DNA of 64,000 bases from Siphonodentalium dalli (GCA_032622095.1 CP136063.1:84425980-84489979); one strand, 5' to 3'. Positions 31,752 through 43,439 are shown, counted from the first letter of the stretch. Made by a program: numbers and translations. The notes: generated by a model not told the origin, from the letters alone.

Positions 31752-34700
31752 ATGTGCATCCAGGAACATTGGCTCTTTGATTTCCAACTAGACATCCTCA
31801 CAAAGATCTCCACAAACCATTCAGTCCATGCAAAGGCAGTTGACTCAAATGACCCCATATCACCATTGCAAGTACCTCGGGGCTACGGAGGAGTCGCTAT
31901 CCTATACAACAACAACCTGAATGTCAAGATGAGGAAACTCCCGGATGGCAGCTCCAGAATAGCAGCTCTTGAAGTGGTCACTTCCCCTCCACTCTGCATC
32001 ATATGTGCATACTTCCCGACCAGAGCCAGCAACTCAATATCTGAATACACAGCCACCATAATTGAAGCGGAAGAAATAGTGACAAAATTTAGATCGACCC
32101 ATGCTATATTTTTATGTGGTGACGTGAACGGCTCCTTGCAACTCCGTCCCGGAAACGAACACGACGTCAAACTTAGAGATTTCTGCGCTAACTTCAAGCT
32201 CTCAACCCTACAGCCAGACAAGCCAACTTTCTTCCATGACTCGGGCACTAGTACATCAAAAATTGATTACCTACTAGCCACAAAACAAGGAAATCGTCTA
32301 ATAGAGTCCATCAGCGTCCACAATAAATCCTCATCAAATACTTCAGACCACGTACCTGTCTCGGCTACTCTATCAATAGCCCTCCCACTCTCTGATGCCG
32401 TGGAACACCAGAAGAAAAAGATAGACTGGACAAAACTAGACAAAACCAAATATCATGGATATATACATGACAACTTATATCAGGAAGTCCCCTCAGCTGG
32501 AAATGAACTTCAAACACAACAATCTATTCTCCATTTAACAGAAGTTCTCAAGTGCGCAGCTATATCAAGCCTCCCAATCTCCAAAAGTAGAAGGGTTCCA
32601 GTAAAGAAAACCTGGAATGAAGAAATCACCACAGCAGTAAAAATTAGCAAAGCCGCCTTCTTCAGATGGAAGCAAGCTGGGAGACCCCAGGGAGATGACA
32701 ATATAACTCTACTCCACATGAAGCAAGCCAAAAAACAGCTTAGGAAGACCCAGCGTCAACATTTCGCGCAAATCCGCCAAGATCAGTTAACAGCGATAAT
32801 GGAAGCCAAGGATGAACCAAAGATATTCTTCAATCTGATTAAACAACAGCGATCCTCCAAATCTGAACACATACTTGAACTCATAACTGATGAACAAACA
32901 TATAACACCCCAGAAGACATAACTCAGGGCTGGAATATATACTTCTCAAAACTAGCTACACCACAGGAAGATCCAAATTTTTCTCTAAATCACAAGAAAC
33001 TCGTTGATGATGACCTCTCCAGAATAGCTGTCACTTGTAATAGTCAAGGAATCACTACTCCACCAGTCACCATAACTGAAGTATATCAGGCCATCAGGAA
33101 TCTTAACAATAACAAGGCTGCAGACATTTTCGGAATAGCAGCTGAACACATAAAAAACTCTCCTGACGCAGTCACTACATACATTAAAAACCTCTTCAAC
33201 CTCTTAATACAGAGAAGATCGATCCCATCTATCCTCAAGGAGGGCATCCTGACTCCAGTTTACAAGAAAGGTGACCCGCACCTTCCAACTAACTACAGAG
33301 GCATCTCCGTCACACCTCTCTTACTAAAGATCCTGGAACATATTCTCAACATTAGGCACAATACAGTTATCTCGAAAGACCAATCACGACTCCAGTCTGG
33401 CTTCACGAAGGGTACTTCATGTCTGAATTCTGCATTCACTGAATGCATCAACGAAGCGGTACTTACCAACAAACCACTAATCCTAATCACGCTTGACGCT
33501 CAGAAAGCATTTGACGTTGTAGACCATAACATCTTACTCAGAAAGCTGTACCTGGACGGGATCACTGGCTCAGATTGGGTCCTTTTGAAGAATCTCTATA
33601 CCGGCATGACTTCTCGAGTGAAATGGCAAAACCAGCTCTCCAGCCCTTTCAGTATAGCACAAGGGGTACGCCAAGGAGGAATCCTGTCAACAGCACACTA
33701 TAAAAGGTTTAATAATAATCTCCTCTTACAACTGGAATCAAACTTTAAAGGTGCAACCATCGGCGATATCAAGATTGCCCATACGACCTGTGCTGATGAT
33801 ATTGCCCTGATGTCACACTCCTCAGTAGAAGCGCAACATCAACTTAATACTGTGGAAAACTTCTCACGAAACAACCGATACAACATTAATGCTGCAAAAA
33901 GTGCATGCATCATTTACAATGCCAAGCTGACTCGAGATCTTCAAATCTTTGAAAAGAGTATTCCGCAGCCGCTGCTGACAAAACACCTGGGTATCACAAG
34001 AAACCAGAAGAGTACTGCCAACATTGAAGAAAAAATCATTCTTGGCCGACGCACTGCCTATGCACTGATGGGCTCCGGAATGCATGGTCGAACTGGAATC
34101 ACACAGCTCGTAAAAGCCAAATTATGGAAAACCTACGTTGTCCCACGCATCGTCTATGGTCTGGAATCAATCATGCTTACAAATACACAACTTAGCAAAT
34201 TAGACACCTTCCAGGATAAAATGCTCCGACAATTACAGAATCTCCCAACAAGAACTGCCCTGACTGCAGTAAAAGGGCTTCTTGGCATTCCGCCACTATC
34301 TGTCATCATTCACAAGAACATGCTCAACCTGTTCCTACGAATTGCACGGTCTCCAGACTCAACAGAACATCAGATAGCTTGTCGCCAACTTGCCGTGAGA
34401 GACATCAATGACAATAGCTGGTTCTCCTATATCAGACGACTTCTAACAGAGTATAACCTCCCTTCAGCTTATTCAATCATTCTACACCCTCCAACTAAGA
34501 CCGAATGGCGGAATACACTAGACGAGGCAGTCGCTGCTAAAGTGACAGGAAAATGGAGAAATGACATCTCAGCAAAATCCTCTCTACGGCTACTCAACCC
34601 TGAAGGAATTGCCTACAACTCTGTCCATAGACTATACAATTCTGTTAGACCTAGCATATTTGATGTAAGACGTGCCGAAGTTAAGGCCAAGTTCCTGTGT

Positions 34701-35108
34701 GGCACCTATACTCTCCAGGCTAATAAAGCAGCTTTCAACCAACACACTGTCAGTCCTACCTGCCTGACATGCAACCTTGGCCCAGAAGACCGAGAACATG
34801 TTATCGCTTCCTGTCCCACCTACCAGAAGGAAAGATCCAGACTCAAACAGAAGATCAACAATCTTCTCCCCAGTATAAATCAAGGCCTCCTAGACAACTC
34901 AGCAACCTTTACCCAACTCATCCTTGATCTTAGCCATCCAGATATTCCTGACATCATCGATTGGGAGGAACACTCTGTCGACCAGCTAGAACTTTACTCC
35001 AGAGAATTCCTATATCAGCTCCATACTAGAAGATTTGCAGTTCTAAAAGTCAAAGGGAAAGTTTCACATAGACCACGCAAGACTCGCTCCGAGCTCAAAG
35101 TCCCTTAA
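31752..35108 (+). CDS. LINE-3 ORF2: endonuclease and reverse transcriptase
   Basis: The first ATG (31752) lies inside the endonuclease. The conserved first motif, ATLNIKN with the catalytic Asn, is encoded upstream at 31680-31700, and that frame is open from 31566 with no ATG. So the ATG start would give a broken endonuclease, and the true product probably arises by frameshift. Further endonuclease motifs: IQEHW (Glu), YGGVAIL, CAYFPT, LCGDVNGS, SKIDYLL and TSDHVPV. RT: NYRGISVTPLLLKILE, motif A LDAQKAFDVVDH near residue 580, motif B QGVRQGGILS, and motif C CADDIAL near 680 with Cys in place of the usual Tyr or Phe. C-terminal zinc knuckle C-x2-C-x8-H-x4-C at about 1003-1020. No RNase H. Jockey/CR1 supergroup; the clade is not certain. 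Confidence 0.92.
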   Translation: MCIQEHWLFDFQLDILTKISTNHSVHAKAVDSNDPISPLQVPRGYGGVAILYNNNLNVKMRKLPDGSSRIAALEVVTSPPLCIICAYFPTRASNSISEYTATIIEAEEIVTKFRSTHAIFLCGDVNGSLQLRPGNEHDVKLRDFCANFKLSTLQPDKPTFFHDSGTSTSKIDYLLATKQGNRLIESISVHNKSSSNTSDHVPVSATLSIALPLSDAVEHQKKKIDWTKLDKTKYHGYIHDNLYQEVPSAGNELQTQQSILHLTEVLKCAAISSLPISKSRRVPVKKTWNEEITTAVKISKAAFFRWKQAGRPQGDDNITLLHMKQAKKQLRKTQRQHFAQIRQDQLTAIMEAKDEPKIFFNLIKQQRSSKSEHILELITDEQTYNTPEDITQGWNIYFSKLATPQEDPNFSLNHKKLVDDDLSRIAVTCNSQGITTPPVTITEVYQAIRNLNNNKAADIFGIAAEHIKNSPDAVTTYIKNLFNLLIQRRSIPSILKEGILTPVYKKGDPHLPTNYRGISVTPLLLKILEHILNIRHNTVISKDQSRLQSGFTKGTSCLNSAFTECINEAVLTNKPLILITLDAQKAFDVVDHNILLRKLYLDGITGSDWVLLKNLYTGMTSRVKWQNQLSSPFSIAQGVRQGGILSTAHYKRFNNNLLLQLESNFKGATIGDIKIAHTTCADDIALMSHSSVEAQHQLNTVENFSRNNRYNINAAKSACIIYNAKLTRDLQIFEKSIPQPLLTKHLGITRNQKSTANIEEKIILGRRTAYALMGSGMHGRTGITQLVKAKLWKTYVVPRIVYGLESIMLTNTQLSKLDTFQDKMLRQLQNLPTRTALTAVKGLLGIPPLSVIIHKNMLNLFLRIARSPDSTEHQIACRQLAVRDINDNSWFSYIRRLLTEYNLPSAYSIILHPPTKTEWRNTLDEAVAAKVTGKWRNDISAKSSLRLLNPEGIAYNSVHRLYNSVRPSIFDVRRAEVKAKFLCGTYTLQANKAAFNQHTVSPTCLTCNLGPEDREHVIASCPTYQKERSRLKQKINNLLPSINQGLLDNSATFTQLILDLSHPDIPDIIDWEEHSVDQLELYSREFLYQLHTRRFAVLKVKGKVSHRPRKTRSELKVP

Positions 35109-35264
35109 GTATTCTCTAGGTATAGAAGGCTCTTAACTGACGCCACATGTAAATATGTTGTACACAGCTGTATATTCACGGATTCAATTCAATTCGGAGG
35201 AATACATCCTACATTCATCCAATACTGGAGTGCCTCGCATAATCAACGGGGGAATCTCATCCAA

Positions 35265-35282
35265 AAGAAGAAGAAGAAGAAG
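35265..35282 (+). repeat. (AAG)n tail of LINE-3
   Basis: A short AAG microsatellite at the 3' end of the element in place of a poly(A) tail. Confidence 0.8.
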
Positions 35283-36065
35283 GTGCCACCTGTAAGACAC
35301 CATCCTGTCCGATATTGAATTTTACATCAATTGATTTCAAAAAAATATATCCGTCCATTTAATGTTTCGATGTTTTAGAGGGAGAGAAATATTAATAATT
35401 GGTAACTTTAGAATTACAAAATGACATTCATGTGGTGTATTATGTGTATAAATAGATAGGGTTTATTTCACAATTTGGTTTTCAAAATGTTTTCAGCGGT
35501 ACATGCAACCTGGGACTAATATTATATTAGTCCCAGATGCAACTGGGTAAAAAGCGAAGACAATTGTAACTGGAAGTCTGGAGCACTTAATACATCTTTA
35601 CATTTGTCTTGAAATAGCCGATTTAGAGATTATTTGGACACTGATATCCCTCAATCACGCATAAAATTGGCCTAAAATTCCTTAAATCGACATGTAGTTT
35701 GCAATCAAATCGAAAAAATAAATTTTCGATATGCCGGTTATCATCATCATAATATGAAAATATAGTATGTGTGGTATGTGTCACGTTAAAATTAGCACCG
35801 GAGGATCATGTTCCTATTTTTCAGATGCCATGAAAACGGTAGGCATTTTTATGCATGTTTTCTCCGTTACCAACCCGAAAAGGTAGCATATGGGTACGTG
35901 CAGTCCATTTAAACATGTGGCAACAGTTTTATATTGTCAGAATCAATACACAATGGTGGCTATAGTCACATGCATGCAATTTTATAAAATACTCATGATT
36001 CTAGCTGTCACTAGCCATATGTTTAGGGTCAATGGCTACCCGTATATCTTAGGATTACCGTGCAA
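35283..36065. other. No gene recognised
   Basis: Unique sequence. It holds a perfect 11-bp inverted repeat (35510-35536) and one inverted copy of GGTAACGGAGAAAAC (35857-35871). Confidence 0.45.
35510..35536. repeat. Perfect 11-bp hairpin
   Basis: CTGGGACTAAT and its inverse flank a 5-nt loop ATTAT. No coding context. Confidence 0.85.
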
Positions 36066-36531
36066 TTAAAGGTACTCAACCCGTAAAGAGGGCCCCCATC
36101 TCAACAGATTCCAACAACAACAATCCGATCGGAGGGTCCTATATTACTATTTCTTTGGCTTTGGGGGTAAAAAATATTTGATTCGAGTCGAGGAACCCAT
36201 CAAACAAAGCTCAGAGTTATTAGATATTGATTTTTGAAATTTGTTATAAACTCGAGATGAGTACTGCTAACTGCCGTAATCTGCTCTGGATGTGTTCTCC
36301 AAATCTATTCAAACAGACAAGGATGGATAACTCTAAAATCAAGTGGCAATTTTGACTGAGTTCTGGGCCAGATAGTATTCCCGATAATGAAAAATAAAAG
36401 ATTTTTAAAATCGATATCTAACAAATCTGAGCTTTGATGGGTGACTTCCTCGACTCGAATCAAATATTTTTGACCCCCGAAGCCATTGAAATAGTAATTG
36501 AGAGGAGTTTTATCGGGTTGAGTACCTTTAA
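36066..36531. mobile_element. TTAA-flanked MITE (family H copy 1)
   Basis: TIR TTAAAGGTACTCAACCCG and its inverse, TTAA on both sides. Inner arms pair around TTTGATTCGAGTCGAGGAA and AGCTCAGAGTTATTAGA. The centre is AT-rich and non-coding. Confidence 0.85.
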
Positions 36532-37562
36532 AAATTCATTCCGAATCGAACACTCTCTATCACTCTATATGGTTTATAAACAGACAAAATTGGCCAATTT
36601 CTTATGTGGGGATATATACGTTTTCGAAAACAAAACATGTGGAAAATATTGATGTGGCGTTTGTGATATGCGACACACATATATTACAGTGGGCGTGGTA
36701 ACGGAGAAAACACATTTTGGGTCTTTATGTTCCTAAATATTGCGAATCGTTGATACACACTAAATTTTGAATAATATGTGACACAAACGTGTTCGGTTGA
36801 ATTTCCAACTTCGCTGGAAACATATTAACTATTATTTGAAACTACATGCATGCAGTCGCATGTACTTTGAATGTGCATGTGTTTCCAGTAAACCCATATC
36901 ATTGATCTATGCTGGTGCACACAATTCTGTGCATCTAAAAATAAGACCTGCATAATCATGCCATTCAATTTTATTTAATTACATAAATATAAGAATGTGT
37001 TAATATATGTCGAACAAGGAATACCTGACAATTCAAACGCCCGATGTAATATTAGCATGGACATGATGGTAACGGAGAAAAAACCTATATATAGTTATAT
37101 ACGACATGTATGCAAGTTTATGAATGAGGAAAATTTTGCTATACTCAAACTGGTTTTGGACAAGTTTCCAAAAACAAGACAGTCAATGACTGTGTGGTCG
37201 CTCACCAGACTGCAAAGAATGATAAGACTGGGACTCTGGAGATCACAACAGTCAGAACTTTTCATAATCACTTTAAAAGAAGTAGATCTAAACAGGATAT
37301 GTGGCTCGAGAGACTTCACGTACGTATATTGGTGAAAATCCACCTTGAAATTACCAACTGTACACTACTGATCACCCCCTCCTCCAGCTCAACAAGTCCC
37401 CTCCCGACTGGGCTTCAGACTCCCAAGTCTTAGGTTGGAATTTCACAACCGACAATTCGAAATTAATTTTAAATAGCTAGTAGCCTTCAATTAATTCCTG
37501 CCTATATAAATCAATATAATAAATGTCATCGTTACTAGTGTCATCACATTGAGTCTATATGT
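36532..37562. other. No gene called; unrecognised plus-strand frames
   Basis: Plus frames of 112 codons (36997-37335) and 79 codons (37194-37433) overlap in different registers. Neither shows a domain I recognise nor a splice context. Confidence 0.35.
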
Positions 37563-38065
37563 CTAAATATGACAAACACGTGAAATTATCACCGTTGTCA
37601 AAGAAACCGTAATCCTCTCCGCAACATTCATGAAACCACTTGCCACAATCTGAGCACAACACCCATTCGTCGCGTTTACTGGGGTCGAGTGGATCATCAT
37701 AAACCCATCCTCACTTCCCACAAGGATACGCATCTTGACAGTTATTTTCCGCACTCTTTTTTGAAGCTCGCTTGCCTTTGATGACCGTGGACCATTATAG
37801 ACTCGCGAACATGTGGTGCAGACATCGTTGTAAACTTCCAATTGCATTTCAGTTCGGATTCACCATTTGAAGCTAGAAACTTTAAACAATTGGCGCAGAA
37901 ACATGACGTTTCTCTGGTAGCGGACCGTTTGCGTGTTTGGTAGGAATAACCGCGTGTACCTTGAGTGTTATAGGAACGGGTAGGACATCGGGAAAACCAA
38001 TTACAGGGCGCTTTCGTTGAGGTGAATAAATGCGACATTAACCTTGGTGTGATTGCCCCAATCAC
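37563..38065 (-). pseudogene. Decayed Cys-rich minus-strand coding relic
   Basis: Two blocks with zinc-binding patterns lie in different frames. The first (38065 to about 37800) has TRETSCFCANCLKF followed by ELKC. The second (about 37700-37566) reads DEWVLCSDCGKWFHECCGED, a C-x2-C...W-x-H-x2-C pattern like the PHD-type finger at the C-terminus of several transposase-derived proteins. Frames change at least twice and a stop lies just before the second block. It is probably the end of a dead transposase gene; the family is uncertain. Confidence 0.4.
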
Positions 38066-38310
38066 AAAATGCGGTGTTCTGTATCACACATTTACCGGTC
38101 TTCACTGCAACGTCAACCAACCTCTCGGAGGTCCCTCCAACTCCATCACACGGCCCCTTTCCGTGACCTGCTTCCAATTATTGCCAGGTAGCTTTCACGC
38201 CCATCTTAGAATGATTACTGACAAGGAAGAAGATATGTCTGTTTCGATATTGGCTGGTGGGTGAATCCGAAATGTATAGTGGATGTATTTGACACTAGGA
38301 ACAATATATA

Positions 38311-38845
38311 ACACCCTTTGTTTGACCTAAATCGGCCAAGGGCCTGAGAGATAGCATGGGTGTCCTATTTTGAACCCCTCTGGACAGCGACAATTCTGGA
38401 TCAGGTTGATGTGTGTGACGTATTTGGAAAGAGTGCCTGAGGAGGCGCACCCTACAACACCCTTTGTTTAACCTAAATCGGTCAACGGGACGCGAAATGG
38501 CATGGCTGTCCTATTTGAACCCTTATGATCTGGGGTGGTGTGAAAGGGGTGATTATTTAGATTATCTTGGGGCATCCTTTGTTTTACCTCTATCGACCAA
38601 GGGGTCGAGAAATGCCATGGGTGCCCTATTTGAACGTCTCTGGTGTCCATTTTGGATCGTGGTGTGGTGAAGGTGGGGGGGCGGTATTTAGATTGGCTCC
38701 CTACACACACCTTTTGTTTGACCTAAATCGGCTGAGAAAAGGCATGGTGCCCTATTTGTACCCTTCTGGACGGCGGCCACTTTGGATCTGGATGGGTGCG
38801 TGTATAGAATATATGTGGGGGGGGGGGGGCACCACACAAAACCCT
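38311..38845. repeat. Minisatellite, four units of about 110-145 bp
   Basis: Each unit starts CCTTTGTTTGACCTAAATCGG and continues with GGCATGG-TGTCCTATTTGAAC and a G-rich stretch. Units are diverged. A run of 13 G lies at 38817-38829. Overlapping open frames on both strands are products of the repeat. Confidence 0.8.
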
Positions 38846-40829
38846 TTGTTTGACATAATTATAAAAAAAATCGAATAAGTAATAAGGAATGGAAGTAACC
38901 TTTTAATCGGTACTGTAACGGGGTGAATATATCGTTAAGATAGATAACTCTGGTCGCCAGACAAGAAATCCATCATACATAACCCAACAGAAACTCATCT
39001 GCAACTCAGAGTCCGTCTGTCTGTAGCAGTGTGAGCAATGGCAACCACACTGTCTCTTTGATTTTGCTATCCCATTTTGCCCGGATAGCCTGGCACAGTG
39101 TCCCACTTTGCCCAGTGCGGTGTCCTGATTTGCCCAAAGGCACGGTCAAAGTGGGACAAAACAAGAGGTTCCAAAAGGGACATACCTAAATGGTGTTTGA
39201 TATCAATGATCACCCGATTATATGCGCCAATGAATTATATACCAATCAACGGCTTTCCAGATTTTTCCGGCGAAAATCCTATCTAAAATTCCTTGAAAAC
39301 ATTTGGTGTCCCGCTTTGCCCGGGTCTCCCCTATTTGAAATTAACCGGGTTAGTTTTTTGTGTTGAACTGAGTCAAACAAACCCAGACTGCCGATATAGT
39401 ATCGCCAAGGGTTCAAATGTGCCTAAAGAATGACCTTCTGATGTTCGCTGGTAACGGAGAAAACGGTAACGGAGAACACCGCATATTGTTTACAACCATA
39501 TACAAAAGTCTTGTGATATTAATTTCAACATGCTCACGTGATATTTTGGGCTTGATAGACGTTCCGTCAGATGAGATTAGCAGTTGTAGTTAACTCGTTG
39601 ATTTTCTATGTTTTATGGTGGTAACGGAGAAAACATCCTTAAATAAACTGTTTTAGGAGTGGCAACTCATCTCTTGTTATTTCTACATATGATTCATTTG
39701 TATTTAGAGCTATATGTTCCCCAGGTTACACGTGATACTGCGTTTCTTTGTATAAAATTAGGCACGTACAGCAAGTTGTTTCTGTCAGTTATGACGATTT
39801 AAATTGATGGTAACGGAGAAAACACCGTTTTCACGGACAACATACCATGGTGGACTGCTTCCAAATATAGTAACGTTATAGAATACTCGGTTTTTAATGC
39901 GAGAATCGGTCATACAAGTGAGATAATTACATAGCACTTGTATAATATAGTAACGGATTACTCAAGTTTCTGAGCTCATGAAATCGGATACACAATAACG
40001 GACATCCCAAAAACAGCCAATTTTGTCACTCAAACCTCCCATTTGTGAAATATAAGGAAGCCAACCGGATTTTTCTATGTGATATATATCTGCCATAAGA
40101 CCCCTGTTTAATGATATGTTGCCATTGAGATGGCGGTCGGGACATGCATGAGATACACCCCATCGGACACGTATTTGCCATTTTTGCGCTATAAGGAATT
40201 TTGGGCCATTTGTGTGGATGTATAAATCGATATTACAATAACAATCAGTGTAAGTAAGGAAACTTGAAGATTCTGGCTGGTCTATAAAGTTCACATGCAC
40301 TTCGGAAAACCTCTAATTGTCAATAGTACGGCGGCTCCGTGTCAAAAAAGGGGTGAATCGTGCATTTAATGGTAAAAGCAACACACGTTGTATACAGCAT
40401 CCGGAGGTGATATCTTGTGGATATAGATATCATGCCAAGCTATAGGGAGAGCACATGGTTGCCATGGTAACCACCGAAAAAAATTGCCGCCAAATTGGCT
40501 TTTTGTGTAAGTGCGATTTTGATGGCCCTCTCCCTTCACTGCACCCCTTACTCAAGTAGCGCCACTTTGCCATCTTGAAATCACATGATTATATTCCTCG
40601 TTTCATGGAGATGAATGTGTATCAACTTTGTGGAAATCGGCGTTCAACAGGTTTGTCAATTCCTCTGCCCCTCTCCATTCCGTGCACCCCTGACTCAAAT
40701 GGCGCCACTATTGACATGGTGTCACTTTAGAAAATTCTAACCCGCACCAATTCTAACCTCTGTTATCTAGATGGTCCCTGTGAATTTCCATATAACACAG
40801 ACATACATTGGCAAATATCTACCATATAT
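38846..40829. other. 2 kb with no gene recognised
   Basis: Contains several GTCCCACTTTGCCC-like segments (near 39100, 39155 inverted and 39305) and four of the GGTAACGGAGAAAAC motifs. GGTTGCCATGGTAACC at 40457-40472 is a perfect X-box-type dyad. A minus frame of 112 codons (39962-40300) has no recognisable domain. Confidence 0.45.
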
Positions 40830-41600
40830 GTTTTGAGCTTCGTATATATATGTGCACGCTGTAGCCTGTAGACTCGAAAACGGCTCGACCGATTGAGCCC
40901 AAACTTGCTATCTAAGTGTAAAAAGCCACGATAAGTGCCATCGGACCACTCGCGAGCCCGTGCGACCACCTATTCATCCTTCAACTGCCAACACAATGGG
41001 GATTAATAAGTTAATCGCGTGATAGTTAAAGAGCGTTCGTATCTGCGGCGTCGTTGACAAAGAGCGTTTATATACACGACGAATATAAATACCGACCGTC
41101 TCAGAAACTGGGGATTTCGAGACGAAATTTCGTACTTAGTGGTCCCAATGAACGGGGGAGATTTTCATCGGGTCAGTTTGTCCGCCCGATGTGATCTTGA
41201 CCTTGAAACGGGTACCCACAAATGATATATATGTGTGTGTCCTTTATAGACTCGAAAACGGTTCGACCGATTGAGCCCAAACTTGCTACTTATGGGTACT
41301 TTTGTCCGGGAAGTGTCATGCACGGGTCAAATCGTGACCCCGACCTGACATTGACCTTAAAAATGATCAATTCAAGGTCAAATCAGGTAAAACTGGCGGA
41401 TTTCGTAGGGGTACTTTTTGTCCGGGCAGTGTTTCGGACGGGTAAAATCGTGACCACGACCTGACCTTAAATGGCCTTCAAATCGGGTAAAACTGGCGGA
41501 TTTCGACGAAGTTTGGTGCAATTGCAGCACACGTGTCTCGGAAGCTGTTGCAATTGCTTTTTCGAACAAACCCATGGGACGAATGCCTCCGGAATCGGGC
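40830..41600. repeat. Family M repeat, block 1
   Basis: Diverged units with GACTCGAAAACGGYTCGACCGATTGAGCCC, then a pause, then GGGTACTTTTGTCCGGG-AGTGT and GGTCAAATCGTGACC segments. The family recurs at 45440-45660, 46231-46880 and 49940-51180. Short frames here are not considered genes. Confidence 0.7.
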
Positions 41601-41611
41601 TAATATTCTAG

Positions 41612-41633
41612 TATATATATATATATATATATT
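41612..41633. repeat. (TA)n microsatellite
   Basis: Eleven TA units at the right edge of the family M block. Confidence 0.9.
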
Positions 41634-42477
41634 ATCTATAACGGAACGCCAGTACTGATCTAAGGGTCACGATCACTGTGAAAGACCATGGTTATTGTCA
41701 AACGATGCTGTTTTGAATACTTTACGTCATATTATTAGTCTTTATGTTGACACATGAACAACACATCATTATAAGTCATTTTGAACATGATCCGAAGCTT
41801 GAAACCTATGGCAACCAATTTGGTAAAAACACATGTGTTTTGCCAACAAAAAAACTAGCCATTATGGATTGCTAATGCCTAGTAACCTCATAGGAAACTG
41901 TTTGCTATGCATCTATTTGGATTGGATATGCGTCAGACCATATATTTGTTAGAACATATATACCTTTTGTATATGGATAGATTCAAAATGGCCGCCATTT
42001 GAGCAAAAAAAACCTGTTATGTAATGTGTGTAACGCCATTTGTGGTGAAATTTGTATAAAAAACATTATTTAAAAAATAAAATTGGGCTAGACAAAACAA
42101 TATTCGGTGATTCTGATTTATTTATTTTAAAAATGCTTCAATTATAACTACATCAAAAACATCATTTACCCCATATTTCTTCAGAATGTTTTCCCAATTT
42201 TCACATATTCATCAGGTTAATTTTAACATGTCATGTCTTTTTTATATTATGACCTTTTTTTTTAATCTTCGTTGCCTGGAAGTTGTCCCTCCCCAGTGAC
42301 TAATAAAAAAACTGCTAATTAGGTTAAGAAAACACTATTTTACTACGTTTGGTGAAAATTGTGGACTGAAATGGTCATCAGTTGGATAATTTTCTAACCT
42401 AAGGGTAAGTATGAGGTTTGAAATTTTGAGACAGTACAGAAATCAATTACATTATTGCTGTACTATGAAGATGTAGT
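41634..42477. other. No gene recognised
   Basis: AT-rich sequence with no recognisable reading frame. It may be the body of the Penelope-like remnant that follows, but no RT or GIY-YIG motif is visible. Confidence 0.35.
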
Positions 42478-42545
42478 TCTAATATTTCGACTGTCCTGAT
42501 GAAGGTCCAGCTCGGGCCGAAAGGTTGACATTAAAGAGTTATAAT
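42478..42545 (+). ncRNA. Hammerhead-ribozyme-like motif of a Penelope-type element
   Basis: CTGATGA at 42496-42502 is followed by a possible stem II (GGTCC 42504-42508, loop AGCTC, GGGCC 42514-42518) and GAAA at 42519-42522, the conserved core of type I hammerheads. The context TTTCGACTGTC before it and TTGACATTAAA after it resembles hammerheads in Penelope-like element repeats. The first base after GAAA is G rather than the usual pairing base, so the copy may be inactive. Confidence 0.55.
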
Positions 42546-42606
42546 GTTACATTTTATTATCATAAATTCCCTGATCCTGAGGACAATGGCTGCTATGAAA
42601 TATTTA

Positions 42607-42801
42607 ACACAAATGATTTCGCCATCAATAGTCATTGCATTTATATATAATATATAATATAATACATTAACATATAACAATAATGGTGTGTATCGTCAAT
42701 TTGGATTAATATTCGTAAAAACATAACATGATAATACTTTGGGCACGATTATTCCTAATTTATATTTGATAACCCTACCGGAGTGCTTCACATCACTTTA
42801 A
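42607..42801. mobile_element. Family E copy 3, right part
   Basis: Aligns with the 3' half of 7581-7953 (GTCATTGCATTTA, TGTCAATTTGGAT-like and CCTACCGGAGTG blocks) and ends CACATCACTTTAA. Confidence 0.65.
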
Positions 42802-43439
42802 ATACAAAATGTAAGAAAGATCAAAATGTGCAAAACTGTGACTCGAGTTACATGTAGTTAGCTAGTTGCGCATCATGTGGACAAACATTCGACTAAACTA
42901 AGTTAGCCTTATTGACAATTTATTTTTTTCCAGTGCAGCTGTTTTGGTGCATCGATTGAATGTGATTATAATACAAAACTTACAAGTATTGTCAACATAT
43001 CCTCGTACAAATAGGTTCATATTGGACCTAAATATGCACATCAATGCACATTGTACTTATTCGATTCTCAAATAAACATATGGTGAGCTTATACCCTTTA
43101 TTCCGTTTAAATGGCGCTGGCCACAGAGGCGACACATTGTAAAGAGCGTGAATCTGGTAAGTCATGCCGGCGAAAAAAGTAGATTAAACAATTCACAATA
43201 TTGCCATTATTGGCTTATTTCGTATGGAACTAGTCCCATATTGGACTGTTTTAAAAACCTCATTGTACGCCCATATAGGGTGTATATTGAGGTCAAATAA
43301 TGCATATATGAGATTACTTCACTCATTAAAATAAGATCGCTATGTGCTCAAAGATGTATAATCAGACTTAGTGCACCTCAGTTAATCGATTCTGATAAGT
43401 GAAGCGATTCTGATAAGTGAAGTGCATAATCCGATTGAG
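42802..43439. other. No gene recognised
   Basis: AT-rich sequence with no feature I can support. Confidence 0.4.

Larger units (their letters stand above)
29377..35282 (+). mobile_element. LINE-3, near-complete plus-strand LINE
   Basis: ORF1 (PHD protein), then ORF2 (endonuclease-RT) in the -1 frame, a 3' UTR of about 160 bp, and an (AAG)n tail at 35265-35281. Both frames are intact, suggesting a young copy. It is GC-richer than its surroundings. The left coordinate is the ORF1 start; the real 5' end lies further left and could not be fixed. Confidence 0.85.
35857..39823. repeat. Dispersed 15-bp motif GGTAACGGAGAAAAC, seven copies
   Basis: Copies at 35857-35871 (inverted), 36697-36711, 37068-37082 (last base A), 39450-39464, 39465-39479 (one base different), 39620-39634 and 39809-39823. 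They sit in otherwise dissimilar sequence 150 bp to 2.4 kb apart. Confidence 0.8.

Noticed and set aside
38464-38878. Frames on both strands in the 38.3-38.9 kb minisatellite
   Set aside because: Repeat-driven; unit boundaries and the frames coincide.
39962-40300. 112-codon minus-strand frame
   Set aside because: No recognisable domain, no splice sites and no repeat of the frame elsewhere; length is within chance for this size of window.
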